DNA of 64,000 nt, from NCBI GenBank assembly GCA_032209605.1, contig JASFXZ010000001.1:31624619-31688618 (forward strand). The letters are read 5' to 3'. Position numbers and translations under genes: made by a program. The stretch is from Mactromeris polynyma. Lineage: Eukaryota; Mollusca; Bivalvia; Venerida; Mactridae. The notes beneath the pieces are model-generated. The model had not been told where the DNA came from, did not search any database, and worked only from the letters and a program-made list of their open reading frames with translations. Positions 34,563 to 48,240 of this stretch are shown here, piece after piece (the stretch's first letter is position 1; each line of letters starts with the position of its first letter).

Positions 34563-35269
34563 TATGTAAGACAGGATTACAACTATAGAAGAGCTGTATA
34601 TATTCATCCTGTTATCATCATACATAATACTACCACTGTTCGAAGGTTTAATGTAAGGGAATATAACCAATGCGAACATCCTGCACAATTTACGATATAT
34701 CATGCAGTTATCCCCCTTAGTAATATACACAAATTAATACGGTTGTTACTGAACTGTTTTCATTGACAAATTTCGTGATTTAAATACGGCATTGAGGAAC
34801 AACTTTTATTAATCATCGGGTACGAATTTTCATTTCGAATAATACATAGTTTGGATAGCCCAGTTCAATTTGAAGTGCCTAAAAATATACAATGGGACCT
34901 GATATTTATTTCGGATGATACCAAGTATTCGGATAGAAGGTGGTCGAATAAACGAGGTCCGGCTATAGATCTATTGATTATATAGGCTTCCTAAGCAGTT
35001 CATCGCTAAACTATTTGTATCATGTCTTCATCAATTAAAGTTAATAATAATAATAAATTCTTTATTTCTAGAAGATAACATATTGAGATTAAACAATAAA
35101 TGTGTACACCTTATTTACAACATAGCCTTCTATTAACAAGATAAACAACCAAAAGCACACGCACAAACAAACAAGCATTCACACACCCACACGCACAAAC
35201 AATAACTTGTACAAGTACATCATGTATTAACATCAGGATGTCTGACAATAATTACTTTCAAATTTTAGT
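34563..35269. other. Unit 4 spacer with LINE 3' fragment
   Basis: Lacks the 392-bp block of units 1 and 5. LINE 3' remnant at about 35040-35260 (minus). No gene seen. Confidence 0.6.
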
Positions 35270-35700
35270 TCACACACTCATCGACAGACACAAAAAAATA
35301 TAATAAATTAAAAAGCAACCATTAACTTTAATCCCATGTGATACACGAGACCAAGGTTACGACTGACGGTCAGTTGTTAAAAGTACTTTTTGTACACTAG
35401 CATATTGTCTTGTCCGATAGTAATTGTTTCAAAAAAAGTCACATTTTCTGCCGAATTTTATTTCATTTCAAATTAATTATTCATTCAAAAGTAATATTTC
35501 TTCTTCAAAAAAGGCTTTCAATTAAGTTATAGTATACGTACCTTAAAGACTTGTCAATTGTCTGGTAAATTGTGTTTCGCTATGTCTGTTTTACTTGCTC
35601 GGATAATAAGAATCTTCGCAGTAAACAGCAACGCCTAGAATGACGTACGTTACATCCATGGAAACGTAACGTTACTGTGACGTCACGACGTCAGAATTTA
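35270..35700 (+). repeat. Direct repeat DR1, unit 4
   Basis: Equivalent to 2172-2612; CRE-like site at 35678-35693. Confidence 0.65.
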
Positions 35701-35728
35701 TGATTCGTGTGGATCCGAATGAATATAT

Positions 35729-36186
35729 GTGTCATTCTCTGAGATGTTTGGCCAAAATAACACATCTGGGCGAAATTGAGTTATTAACATAACTGAATGC
35801 AGGGATATTTGTAGGTCACTACAAAACAAAATTATTGCTAAACGACATTCTTTAGGGTATTACAGAACTTTTAATGCGGTCATCAAGACAAGATTGACAA
35901 AAATTCCGAGTTTCACAAATTTAATACAACAAATATGTTTTCAGATACAATGATATTTTACAAATAAATATATATTATTATTTTCCTTAAGAAAATGGAC
36001 CGTATATGTGTACCGACAATTTTGTTGCTTCTGCTCGCCGCTAAATCATGAATCTTTTACTGAACTGTTTCAACTAGCTGTTGCAATTAATGTGAAAACA
36101 TGACGGTATAATGTGAAAACGTGACGTCATCTTTATTGCGTTATTCTCAGAAACGAGTGCATTTGAGCCAAAACTCAGACTGCCAC
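35729..36186. mobile_element. MITE-like element 3, unit 4
   Basis: Same termini and insertion point as in unit 1. Confidence 0.65.
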
Positions 36187-36340
36187 ATATTAAGAATTCC
36201 AAACACGAAATGCTCACTATATATTGTAAATTTTTAAACTAGTTGGATTGCGGTCAGGTTCCTGATTCTTGGTGTGTTTGTATAATACTGCCAATCTATA
36301 AAATCAAGGATAGTCCCGAGGACCCTGACAATTATAGATT
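36187..36340 (+). pseudogene. Decayed non-LTR reverse transcriptase fragment, unit 4
   Basis: Same RT-upstream segment as at 3099-3248, with small substitutions. Confidence 0.7.
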
Positions 36341-38352
36341 ATAAATACAAAATGTAGTCGATAATTCAATCATCAATCTGGAAACCAACATGATCAAAAC
36401 ATACTCGCCGTATAGACGTAGTAAGTGTAACCATACTATAAAATAATTGTGTGACCTTGGTTCTGTGTTGTTTATCTCGTGTTTACATGGACTCTTTCCA
36501 GTGTTTGTACATCTTGTATCAGAACAGTATCTGCAATCATTATTAGTTTGAACCAGTCTTACAGTATTACTCTTGGACGGAAAACCAATCTGTTTTTGAT
36601 ATGGTAACAAACCCCAGGAATCTCTACAGTTGTATGATTGTACAGTATATGCAATAGTTATTAGTTTGAGTATCAAACCTGTCACACAGTATTAGTCTTG
36701 GACGGAAAACAAGACATTCTTATATCTGTTTTTGATATGGTAATATACCTTTTTGCCAAGAAAAATTCAGTTCATGATAGTAATAAATCAAACATGCGCA
36801 ATACCTAGGAATCTCTATAGTTGTATGATTGGTATGTCTGCACGTACCACAATCATACATAAATTCAAGCATTGTATTCTACGGTTTTGTGAGGTGTATA
36901 CATACATACCAACATGTCTCACATACTATATATTTTAGCTCGACTATTCCATGAAGAGATGTTATCTTAACACACGTGTTGCTCTGTAGTCATGTGTCGT
37001 TCCATTTTCAGGTTTTCGAGTTCTTTGATGACGTTGTGATGTTTGGTTATCTTGTTCTTTGGTTCTCCTTAGTTGTCCTTTATGGTCGGGCTGCCCATTC
37101 CTTGCGCCCCTGTTCCTTTGTATGTTTACCCTTGCGTCTCATCTGGTGCCTGGTGTTTTCAGGACTGTTCTTTTTTTCCGTGGGTCTTTGTGGGGAGGCA
37201 TTGTCTTGTGTCGGTGGCGTTGCCTGTAGCAACTTATTCTCTCTCTTATCATTTCGGTTATGTTTTGTCCCCTCCTTATGCTTGTCTCCTCCTTCTTAGT
37301 TCTGACTAGCAACGTCGTGATATGTCAATCCATCTGGCTCTCCCTGCTCCAATTTTGTTTCTTCGCAACTATATATGTACTTTAAGTTCACTTTTAATAG
37401 CGTTATTATAAGCTTTTCGAGCCAAGAATAGTTCCATTGTGTGCCGCGAATCGATTTCATTCGAAATTATGTCCTGGTTTCATGAACAACCATTTTAAAA
37501 CACTAACTGTATCTATTACCCGAAAATAAAGTGTGTGTTAGTGTATCAGTGAGTACACACAGAACTTTATCCACGGATAGGGATCTTATTTCACTTCATA
37601 TTTAACTGCTGACCTACAATTTCGGTTCAATTATTCTTTTACTCAGTTTACGTGACTACATTTTCGATATATGGTCCAAATGTGACGTCCAGGAATTTTG
37701 GTTACATCTTGAAAACCTTGGTGACCAAGTTTTTAAGTTCCTCAAATGCCACAGTACTACATTGGTAGTTACATATGATCATAAAATGTATTTGTTTCAT
37801 AGAAGGGAAGTTGAAAAATTACAAAAAATAACCTGATCTGGAATGGAAAAAGCGTTTAAAAATGAAGATGTAACAAGGACACAGAAGGTTAACTTGTAAG
37901 TTTTCAATTACAAACCTTTCTATTGTTAGAAGAAAACAGTTTGTTTCAGTTTTAAAGAGAAATTTCATGCTAAAACCATTTAAGTATTTGAATGAATAGC
38001 ATATCATCCCCTGGCACCAGAATAATGCACTACAAGTAAAGGGAAAGTGATTGGTAAGATGTAACACATATTCTTGGACAGCATTGTTTGGATCATATAT
38101 TGATGAAAATGATGATTTTACTCAGTGATACAAAGCTGATGGAATACATTATGGAAGTGACTTTCCATGTTCCAAAATGTTTTAATCATATCCTACAAAT
38201 TTATAACAACACCAGCGATAACCCCGATACGAAATAACACGTACGTGAAGCTACAACAGGACAATAACTCAATTCATTTCGTGGCGTTGAAAAGTAAAGG
38301 TCTTTAAGCGGATATTCGAGCGGTTTGTGAAAGTAGCGCTCTTGTGTTCCTG
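36341..38352. other. Unit 4 spacer upstream of C1q gene 4
   Basis: Equivalent to 3249-5260. The 62-codon open segment has a 1-bp deletion near 37680. No gene seen. Confidence 0.55.
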
Positions 38353-38360
38353 TATAAATA
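38353..38360 (+). promoter_or_regulatory. TATA box of C1q gene 4
   Basis: TATAAATA, 61 bp before the start codon. Confidence 0.7.
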
Positions 38361-38413
38361 ACCGAAGCAATCCAGACTTGTTTAGTTACTTACTCAGTGT
38401 TATAAGTTATAAG

Positions 38414-39844
38414 ATGTTTCACAACAAAATGTCGACTTTCGCATATGTCGTCTGCTTTCTGTTTTGTTCATGTTCGGGATTTAAACTTGAACAATCTTGT
38501 TCAAAATTTCATTATGAAGAACAAACACTCGAGAAATTAATTCGATTGCAACTGTTTGTTGAAAGAACCAAGGAGGAAATGGACGCAACACAGAACAAAG
38601 TGATGGATACGCTTTCCGAATTATCCAAGGAACGCGAAGGGATTAAGGCAGACGTGCAAGCCGCGATTGGTGAAATCAATCAAGTGAAGAGTAACGCTGA
38701 AAAGGAGATGGCAACCTTAAAGAAGCATTATTCTGATACCATCGACAGTTATGCTAAAGAAACAGCAGAAACAAAGGGTACGCATAAACCATTGTAAATG
38801 CGTTAACCTTATATTTATAAATGACCTTATCTTTATTTTCATCTTGATCAATGACTTATTTTACCTATTATATACCCATAATGCATACTTGTGTGTATAG
38901 AAATGTGTTCATGGGACATAGGTGCCCCCACTTTTATGATGTTGTTGTTTTTTCAGACAAGTAGTTTGGGTACTGTAAAAAGTGACTAGTATGGATGTAA
39001 AATCATTGCTGAAGAATAAATACTACTATCTACAACCGCTTTAATATTCAATATACATGTATCTCATATATTTGATGAAAGTCAGTTTTTTTAATTTGTT
39101 GTGATAATTTCGACTAAATCAATGGCCATATTAATGTTGTCCCCCTCCCCCCCCCCCCCGAACGCAAAACTGTATATGCTATTGGCCCTATATGTCTTCT
39201 TTCACAGTGTTTAGGACATCAGGCTATTTTTCGATGTCAGGGTCGTAACTCTGCTTTCATTGGTTTAATCCTAGATGTCCAACTTCGTATACATGTATTA
39301 TACTACATAATGTTCAAATGAAGTCAAGAAATCTACTGGAATAATGATAAATATTAATATTATGCACTAACTCTTCCAAGTTGAATAGTTACGTGTTCTT
39401 TAATGCCCATTCATTCTTATCTTCACAGAAACGTTAGTGACTCCAGTTGTAGCCTTCAAGAGCCATATAGTGACGGATAAAGCCATGATTGATAACAAAA
39501 TAGTTGTGTTTAGTACAAACCTACTAAATACTGATGGTTCCTACGACAACAAGACCGGTATATTCACAGCTCCGCTAGGTGGCGTGTACATCTTCACAGC
39601 GCAAATCTGTTTACAAACACAATCGATGTCTTACTACTCAATTAACGTTGGAGGATCAGACTCGAGTTCTGCTCGTCTAGGCGATTATAACTATCAAACG
39701 TGTTACACTATCGACACCATCGTGAAAGTGGCGAAGGGAACTGAGATAACTGTGCGCTGCAAGGCTTCTTGTGCCAGTGACAGCGTCTGGGAAAATGCTT
39801 ACTCCAAAAACAGTTTTTCTGGAGTTCTAATACAAGGAATTTAA
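38414..39844 (+). CDS. Secreted coiled-coil C1q-domain protein, copy 4
   Basis: Exons 38414-38777 and 39429-39844, phase-1 GT-AG intron of 651 bp, 259 residues. Exon 1 matches the copy 2/3 type (GFKLEQ, MDATQ, NAEKE, SDTID). The first part of the C1q head is unique (QTQSM loop, GGSDSSSARLGDYNYQT), whereas from about residue 232 to the stop, and through the 3' flank, it matches copies 1 and 5 (CKASCASDSVWENAYS, LIQGI). It therefore looks like a recombinant. The reading frame is intact. Confidence 0.92.
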
Positions 39845-40807
39845 TAACATATCAACTATTACTGTTTACTATTGCTTTTAATACTTAATTGTAGTAGTTT
39901 TACACAGTGTGACAGTCAGAGGTGTTTCTAGAATTGTGCCAGTTTTATTGTGTAATATTGGAATGTTAAATAGCATTTTTATTTTACGTTTGCTCATTGA
40001 ACAACGGTTTTTAACTACGTAGAAGGTTTCCCCCTAGCGATTTCTAGTGATTTCACTTTTCTTACTTTATCGATACTAACTGGGACGAATATATTGGTTC
40101 CAGATAATCCTAGATAAATTCCATTGCTTATCGATAGCGATAAACGGTATCATGGGGCAATATCTTCGATACATAGCTTCGAGTGTTTTGGAAGCGTTAA
40201 ATATTTTTTCAGTATCAGTTTCTTCATAATAATAAATGAACATACGGTCATGAAATTTATGCATATAGAATTCTAGAATTTTTTATTCACAATCCTTCTT
40301 TATACGTTGATAGCTCTGCATGACAGAGTCACTCCATGACTAACTTAGATTGTGTAGAATCAAAGTAAAGGGAGCACCATCAGGATGAATGGTTTTATAT
40401 TCTAATTGATCTTGCGATGAAGAGTAATTTTAACTTATTTGTAAGGAAGGTTGGCGACTAGCCATATTTGTTTTTTTTTCGATCAGATTGCCGAGGACCT
40501 ATCCACCTGAGGACGCTAAACATAGTCCATATTGGTGTGGCCTAAATGTATGCCACAAACACTTCTCTAGAGTGGGAGAAATAATAAAGAGTGTAACATT
40601 AAATTTTGACCCCTTTTAAAAATAACCCCGATATTGTCGATGTTCAAGCATAAGGGGACAGGTCGGTACTGGGACTCTTACCCAAGGCCCTAAGGGTTGG
40701 TTTTCAACGTTTTCTCTTTCGTGCGACACCGCCTCCGTGATCTAATTGTTTAGGTCGTTGACTTGTAATAACAAAACCTAATACCACTGTACTACCTTTG
40801 TCTGATC
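39845..40807. other. 3' flank of C1q gene 4
   Basis: Closest to unit 5 (for example GTATCAGTTTCTTCATAATA and a TATTCTAATTGATC variant). No gene seen. Confidence 0.55.
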
Positions 40808-40879
40808 GCCCGGCTAGTTCAATTGGTAGAGCGCTAAGTTGTCACCCGACAGTTCCAAGTTCGATTCCCGGGTTGGTCA
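40808..40879 (+). mobile_element. tRNA-Lys-like SINE head, unit 4
   Basis: Boxes A and B intact. The 3' acceptor strand reads GTTGGTC, breaking one pair. Confidence 0.6.
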
Positions 40880-42064
40880 GGTTATGTTCTTCCGTGACAT
40901 TGGTTACGGTCATGCCCTCCATAAGTGGATAAGTTGTCAGTTGCTTGTGGGAGAGCATGTTTGTACTGCTTGATCATTTTCGAAAAACTGGTTTGGTCAA
41001 CTGATTAAACTACTTTGGTAATGATGTCTACACCCACTGCTGTACTACATTGGTCTTTTTGTGTACGCCTATTGGACTATACGGTCACCGCTGTTCAACA
41101 CTGGCCATTCTGTTACTAAAATTAGTAGGAACATTACAGACATATGGAATTTTCTGTGTCTTAAATTTATATTTGATATATTCATTTTTAAATGCAATAA
41201 CCTAAATATGTCATCGGAGTACTTATAACTTTTGTTAAGTGTATATTGTGTTACATTTGTCATTCTGTATATGTTCTCCACAGGATTGCAATTGCCATTT
41301 TATAGTTGTACTCAACAGGATTACATTTGTCAATATGCATGTATTCTACTGGATTGTATACCTGTATATGTATGATACTTGATTGCATTTGTCATATTAT
41401 ATACGCACTCTACAGGATTTCATCTGTTTTAGTGTCTTGAGGTTGAGTCCCTGTACCGAACTGTCTCTTTAAGTGAGACAGTTGACATTTTCTTACGGAG
41501 GATCAACGCCTTATACTGGTCATTCCCAGGATCGATGGTAATGTAAATTGTCTGAACTGAACAGCAATATTGCTTAAAACATTGTCGGAGTCAATTTGCA
41601 ACGTTTAATGTTACAGCGGCATGCATACATTTTCAATCACGCAAACTCCTAGCAACAGTTACTAGAGGCAACTGTGATTTGAGCTCGGAACACCTCGGTG
41701 ATTATTAGTTTAATAGATTTGCATGTATTCCGAGCTCTGCCGGATACCGTCGAGTAAGTACGATTGTTTTCTGTTCGAGTATATTGTGGTTTAGTAGAGA
41801 ACAAATTAAGTGGCGCTCAACACATCCATCTATTTATGTTACATTGTTTATTTACGAGTTTAAACCCATGCTTTTGTTTTTTTGCTATGAATGAAATCAT
41901 ATGTTTGTTGGTTGTTGTATGTGCTTGTGCAATAAATATACATACATCATCGCAGTTAGTTGTTTCGTAAAGAATGTCCGAGGTATCATATCTCTGCATG
42001 AAAACAGAAGGCTTGCGAAAGCTGCATTCTTGCAAAATCGAGTTATAACAATACAAAACGCTTC
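40880..42064. other. Unit 4: SINE body candidate, 34-bp repeats and hairpins
   Basis: 34-bp repeats reduced in number (41247-41430). Octamer hairpin at 41681-41737. No gene seen. Confidence 0.6.
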
Positions 42065-42241
42065 TAGTAAAACCTCAATAATAAGACCATCCTTGGGACA
42101 CTTGAAAACTGGTCTTAATATTGAGGAGGTCTTAATATTGAGTTGAATTTAGAGCAAAACAGTGAACATGGATTTGAAAAATGTCTTCTTAATTTTGAGA
42201 TGTTCTTATCATTGATGTGGTATTTAATTGAGGTTTTACTG
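42065..42241. mobile_element. MITE-like element 2, unit 4
   Basis: Same termini as at 8246-8423. Confidence 0.7.
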
Positions 42242-43264
42242 TATTTCGACATTTTAAAACGTTCATACAAAGCTTATAGTCACATACGTTATATGTGCGA
42301 GAAAGAAAATTACAACACTTAATATAAACCAGGACAGTAGTTATCAGTAATGGTACAATTTCAAAATGTAACTTTTAAACACAGATAGATACAGGTCCAT
42401 CCCCAAAAGATGTTTGTTTGGTATAACTCTACCTAGCAAAACATACATGTAGGTGGGTAGGTATACGTAGTTATTTTTATAACTACATGTTTTAGTATTT
42501 ATGGTCATATTAATAGTGTTAACTATTATTATGCTGCTAAGATTAATTTCCCACTGACACGTCAAAAACGTTTTTTAGAAGGGGCCATTTTTATTGGTGG
42601 GCAAGGTTTTGCCAAACAAACAATCTTTTTAAGTATGGCCTAGTAATAGTTTTCACAGACTGACGTGCTTTCCTTGAAATCAACATTACGAAATATGTGT
42701 ATTTTGCCAATTAAGGTAAATTTGCAGACGTTGTTATCTTGAAAACGTGATACAATAGAATTTATCAATTTTAGGCCAATGACAATACTATTGACCAATG
42801 TAGTTTTGTTTTCGTTCTTAATACACAAACAAACAGACATAACGTAGCTCTGTATTACACTTTAACGACCAGGCATTGAGATATCTACTCGAGGCTTCAA
42901 TTAAGTGAGTTATGCAGATCGTGGTTTCACCAGTGTATTAACGGGAGAGTATTCGTTTTTACCCATCTGAGAGCTCGTCAGTGGACCAATTCTTGTTTAT
43001 TTATGTTTACCTGTATACGTTGTGACAGCGCAGTAGGTAAAGACACTTACAGATGTTATTCATTACCGTACACATACGGATTTTTATTTACTTATTTATT
43101 ACTTAATATGTATTTATTATTTTAGGTCACGTTACTATATTTATACTATTTTATTCCAACTTTCAGTGATACAAACAATTACAAATATAAGAGGATAGTA
43201 ATTAGATATACATAGTACAGTGAAAATTAATCCTAGTAAATGTCAAATACATGATGATAAAATT
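42242..43264. other. Unit 4 right part
   Basis: Homologous to 8424-9434; nothing gene-like seen. Confidence 0.6.
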
Positions 43265-43700
43265 TTCATTCACACACTCATCGACAGACACAAAATAATA
43301 TTTATATTAAAAAGCAACCATTAACTTTAATCCCTTGTGATACACGAGACCAAGGTTACGACTGACGGTCAGTTGTTAAAAGTACATTTTGTACACTAGC
43401 ATATCGTCTTGTCCGATAGTAACTGACAGACATTCAAATAAAATATCATAAATTTCAAAGCAACCATTAACTTTAAAAGCATTAAATAATAGGACAGTAA
43501 ATGTCAAATTATTCAACCAATTGTGTCACGACTTACGTACATCATCAAGAGATTGTCAATTTCCGAATATCTAGATCGCTCTTCTGACTGTTTTATATGC
43601 TCTGATTAAAGAACCGTCTCAAAGGAACAGCATCTCAATCAATGACGTTATGACCATGGATATGTACAGCTAATGTGACGTCACGACGTCAGAACTATTA
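43265..43700 (+). repeat. Direct repeat DR2, start of unit 5
   Basis: Homologous to 9435-9945; CRE-like site at 43676-43691. Confidence 0.7.
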
Positions 43701-44896
43701 TTCGACTGAATCCGTCGAACGCCGGACTTGACCGAAGTTATAAACTCGGCACATTCCGTGAAAGTTCGGAATTTTCGAACGACTAAGATTTGACATAAGG
43801 AATTATCTTGAGAGCTTAGAAACGGCTAAATGCATTCCATTCAAATTCGGAAAAAAGTACATGTATGCCTGTTTCGCAAATGCTGAATCCATATAGGCAT
43901 TTTAACTCACAAATGGTCACTAAATGGCCGATCTTTTAGATTAAACATACTTTTTAGTTTGATCGAAAGCGAGATAGAAATAGGGTATCGCCTGTCACAG
44001 TGGTTTGGCGTGTGTAAAAAAGCATACGAAGTATCACTCGTCAGGAAAAAGCTTTATCACTTTATTATGACAAGAGACAGATATTCGGCTGAGCAAAGGT
44101 TTAAAATTTAGTCTGGAAAGATTCAACAATACCCATGTACAATTATGTTACTTATTTTGTGTCTTTCGGCGTTTGCTCTCGAGTGGTCAAGAAATCGATC
44201 GCCATCCAAAAGCGCTGGGAATTTACTTAGGGTAACTTGTTTTACCACATATTTCAGTATTTCTAAGAAACCTCCAACGGAAAGGTCAGTGGGCGACCAG
44301 CATTGAATCCGTATAAGAACTTTCTATGCTCTGCTGAAAACACCATAAAGTACAGACTAAATGCTGACTAAGTAAATACAGTACTCCACCTTTTCCTGGA
44401 AATACCAGAATAAAGATGCAGTGGCAAGCAAATAAATGGTTCAGTCATCAGTGCTTGGCATTGTAACGATACCTTTATAATAAACGGTTCTGCAATTCTT
44501 AGAAAGAATCAATCAATTCCTGGAAATACCAGAAACAACAGAATGCAAATCACACACGCTATTAAATAAGCATTTTCTGCAGAACGTTTCAGTGAGTATG
44601 GCTTCTAAAACTCTTAACAGTGTTAATAAAATACTTCTGAAAAGAGCAATAAGACTTATGATTCAGCGATCATATCTATACTGAAAACTCAATCTGCAGC
44701 AGCTGGACAGAACTGCTTCGTGGTCAGCAATCACTATTAATATATAGCATTTCTTTAAACTGCACTTAAGACATTGAACAGTGCAGCAAGGAGTTATCAT
44801 GGCTTCCATTTAAAATAAGATTCTAACAACAGCTAGGAATTCAAATATATAAAAAACTTACTACCCTTGCCCAACCTCAAGAGTAGTATTCATTTT
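43701..44896. other. Unit 5 spacer before the minisatellite
   Basis: Homologous to 9946-11088 but more diverged, with small insertions near 44285 and 44575. No gene seen. Confidence 0.6.
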
Positions 44897-45831
44897 AGGG
44901 AGTAGTGTTCAGTGAGTTGTGTTCAGTAAGTAGTGTTCAATAGGTGAGCTGTGATCAGTGAGTTAAGTAGTGCTCAATAAGTGAGTAGTGCTCATTGAGT
45001 AGTGTTCAGTAAGTGAGTAGTGTTCAATGAGTATTGTTCAGTGAGTGAGTAGTGCTCAATGAGTAGTGTTCAGTAAGTGAGTAGTGTTCAATAATTGAGT
45101 TGTGTTCAGTAATTGAGTTGTGTTCAGTAAGTAAGTAGTGTTCAGTGAGTTGTGTTCAGTGAGTAGTGTTCAGTAAGTGAATATTGTTCAGTGAGTTGTG
45201 TTCAGTAAGTAGTGTTCAGTAAGTGAGCTGTGTTCAGCGAGTAGTGTTCAGTGAGTTGTGTTCAGTAAGTGAGCTGTGTTCAGTGAGTAGTGTTCAGTAA
45301 GTGAGCTGTGTTCAGTGAGTAGTCTTCAGTGAGCTGTGTTCAGTGAGTTGTGTTTAGTTAGTTGTGTTCAGTTAGTTGTGTTCAGTGAGTTGTTTTCAGT
45401 GAGTTATGTTCCGTATGTGAGTAGTGTTCAGTGAGTTGTGTCCATTGAGTTGTGTTCAGTTAGTGAGTAATTTTCAGTGTGCACTTCGTAGTGTTCAGTG
45501 AGTAAGTGAGTAGTGTTCAGTGAGTTGTGTTTAGTGAGTCGTGTTCAATTAGTTGTGTTCAGTGAGTTGGGTTCAGTGAGTTATGTTCCGTAAGTGCGTA
45601 GTGTTCAGTGAGTTGTGTCCACTGAGTTGTGTTCAGTTAGTGAGTAATATTCAGTGAGTAGTGTTCAGTAAATTATGTTCATTTAGTGAGTAACTTTCAG
45701 TGTGTTGTGTTCACTTCGTAGTGTTCAGTGAGTAAGTGAGTAGTGTTCAGTTAGTTGTGTTTAGTGATATGTGTCCAGTTAGTGAGTAATGTTCAGTGCA
45801 TTGTGTTCAGTGAGTAGTGTTCAGTGAGTGT
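44897..45831. repeat. Minisatellite array 4, 14-bp monomer
   Basis: Degenerate 14-bp GAGTTGTGTTCAGT type with GTAAGTGAGTAG spacers. Lacks the 18-bp monomers of arrays 2 and 3 and shares landmarks with array 1 (CACTTCGTAGTGTTCAG, TTATGTTCCGTA). Confidence 0.95.
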
Positions 45832-45922
45832 CTTCGTGAAGTGAGAAACAGTTAAAATTACAAAAAATACAGAATTGTTGTTTCGAGACAAAGACAACAA
45901 GAAATCTGATCCAAGAATATCA

Positions 45923-46080
45923 CAGTGCAACATTTATAGAGCAGCCCTCTTTTGGGCAACAACCTCTCTTCAAAAACATTATCATTTTCCTGTGGTAAAA
46001 CTTTATAACAAATTAAATGTCTTTAGGACAGCAACTTCTCAACAACAGACAACCTGTGTTACTCTAGAAAGGTTGCACAG
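45923..46080. mobile_element. MITE-like element 1, unit 5
   Basis: Almost identical to the unit 1 copy, including the altered left end CAGTGCAACATTTATAGAG. Confidence 0.65.
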
Positions 46081-47159
46081 TATTTAAGACAGGATTACAA
46101 CTATAGAAGAGCTGTGTACATTTATCCTGTTATCATCATACATAATACTACCACTGTTCGAAGGTTTAATGTCAGGGAATATAACCAATGCGAACATCCT
46201 GCACAATTTACGATACATCATGGAGTTATCCCCCTTAGTTATATACACAAATTACGGCCGTAACTGGACTGTTTTCATTAACAAATGTCGTGATTTAAAT
46301 ACTTGGGTGAGACCCTGATTAATTGAAGACTAAAGAGTTATATGTCTGATAATTTTTAAAAACAAAAAATGTGAATTTGAGTCTGAATTTAGGTCTTTAA
46401 TGAAGCTTCCACCACCAAAGAAACACGTTTGTTCATATAATACAGTTATACACTGGTGTTGTTTTAACTGGACAACAGGTAAGATTGCAAAAGTGACATT
46501 TTTGACATGTATAAAAGATGGGATGTAATTATATCGAAATATCTAGATAAATCATTGAAAGTACACCGACCCACTTCAGATACTATAAGGAGAACATAAC
46601 AGCAGAAATTATATCCATACATTCATTTCTTAACTACACATGACGTTTCTGGTTTAACAGTTCGAATATCAAGAATGAATGTCAACTGAATTGCAAACGT
46701 GCACGGCATTGAAGAACAAACTTTTATTAATCATCGGGTACGAATTTCATTTCGAATAATACATTGTTTTGAATAGCCCAGTTCTGAAGTTCAATTTGAC
46801 GTGCCTAAGAATATACAACGGGACCTGATATTTATGTTGGATGATACCAAGTATTCGGATAGAAGGTGGTCGAATAAACGAAGTACGATTGTAGATCTAA
46901 TGATTATATAGGCTTACTAAGCAGTTCACTGCTAAACTATTTGTATCATGTCTTCATCAATTAAAGTTAATAATAATAATAAATTCTTTATTTCTAGAAG
47001 ATAACCTATTGAGATTAAACAATTATTTACAACATAGCCTTCTATTAACAAGATAAACAACCAAAAGCAAACGCACAAACAAACAAGCATTCACACAATG
47101 TATTGTACAAGTACATCATGTATTAACATCAGGATGTCTGACACTAATTACTTTCAAAT
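46081..47159. other. Unit 5 spacer with class-specific block
   Basis: The 46303-46704 block is shared only with unit 1. LINE 3' remnant (minus) at about 46968-47155. No gene seen. Confidence 0.6.
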
Positions 47160-47600
47160 TTCCATTCACACACTTATCGACAGACACAAACAAATATTAT
47201 AAATTTAAAAACAACCATTAACTCTAATCCCTTGTGATACAAGAGACCAAGGTTACGACTGACGGTCAGTTGTTAAAAGTGCATTTTATACACTAGCATA
47301 TTGTCGTGTCCGATAATAATCTCACTGGTTTTATTTTGTAATGCTGCCGAATTTTATTTCATTTCAAATTAATTATTCATTCAAAAGTAATATTTCTTCT
47401 TCAAAAAAGGCTTTGAATTAAGTTATAGTATACGTACCTTAAAGACTTGTCAATTGTCTGGTAAATTGTGTTTCGCTATGTCTGTTTTACTCGCTCGGAT
47501 AATAAGAATCTTCGCAGTAAACAGCAACGCCTAGAATGACGTACGTTACATCCATGGAAACGTAACGTTACTGTGACGTCACGACGTCAGAATTTATTAT
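47160..47600 (+). repeat. Direct repeat DR1, unit 5
   Basis: Equivalent to 2172-2612; CRE-like site at 47574-47589. Confidence 0.65.
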
Positions 47601-47624
47601 TCGTGTGGATCCGAATGAATATAT

Positions 47625-48083
47625 GTGTCATTCTCTGAGATGTTTGGCCAAAATAACACATCTGGGCGAAATTGAGTTATTAACATATCTGAATGCAGGG
47701 ATATTTGTAGGTCACTACAAAACAAAATTATTGCTAAACGACATTTTTTAGGGTATTACAGAACTTTTAATGCGGTCATCAAGACAAGATTGACAAAAAT
47801 TCCGAGTTTCACAAATTTAATACAACAAATATGTTTTCAGATACAATGATATTTTACAAATAAATATATATTATTATTTTCCTTAAGAAAATGGACCGTA
47901 TATATGTGTACCGACAATTTTGTTGCTTCTGCTCGCCGCTAAATCATGAATCTTTCACTGAACTGTTTCAACTAGCTGTTGCAATTAATGTGAAAACATG
48001 ACGGTATAATGTGAAAACATGACGTCATCTTTATTCTTTATTCTCAGAAACGAGTGCATTTGAGCCAAAACTCAGACTGCCAC
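47625..48083. mobile_element. MITE-like element 3, unit 5
   Basis: Same termini and site as in unit 1, nearly identical to that copy. Confidence 0.65.
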
Positions 48084-48240
48084 ATATTAAGAATTCCAAA
48101 CACGAAATGCTCACTATATATTGTAAATGTTTAAACTAGTTGGATTGCGGTCAGGTTCCTGATTCTTGGTGTGTTGGTATAATACTGCCAATCTATAAAA
48201 GCAAGGATAGTCCCGAGGACCCTGACAATTATAGATTATA
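48084..48240 (+). pseudogene. Decayed non-LTR reverse transcriptase fragment, unit 5
   Basis: Same segment as at 3099-3248. Confidence 0.7.
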
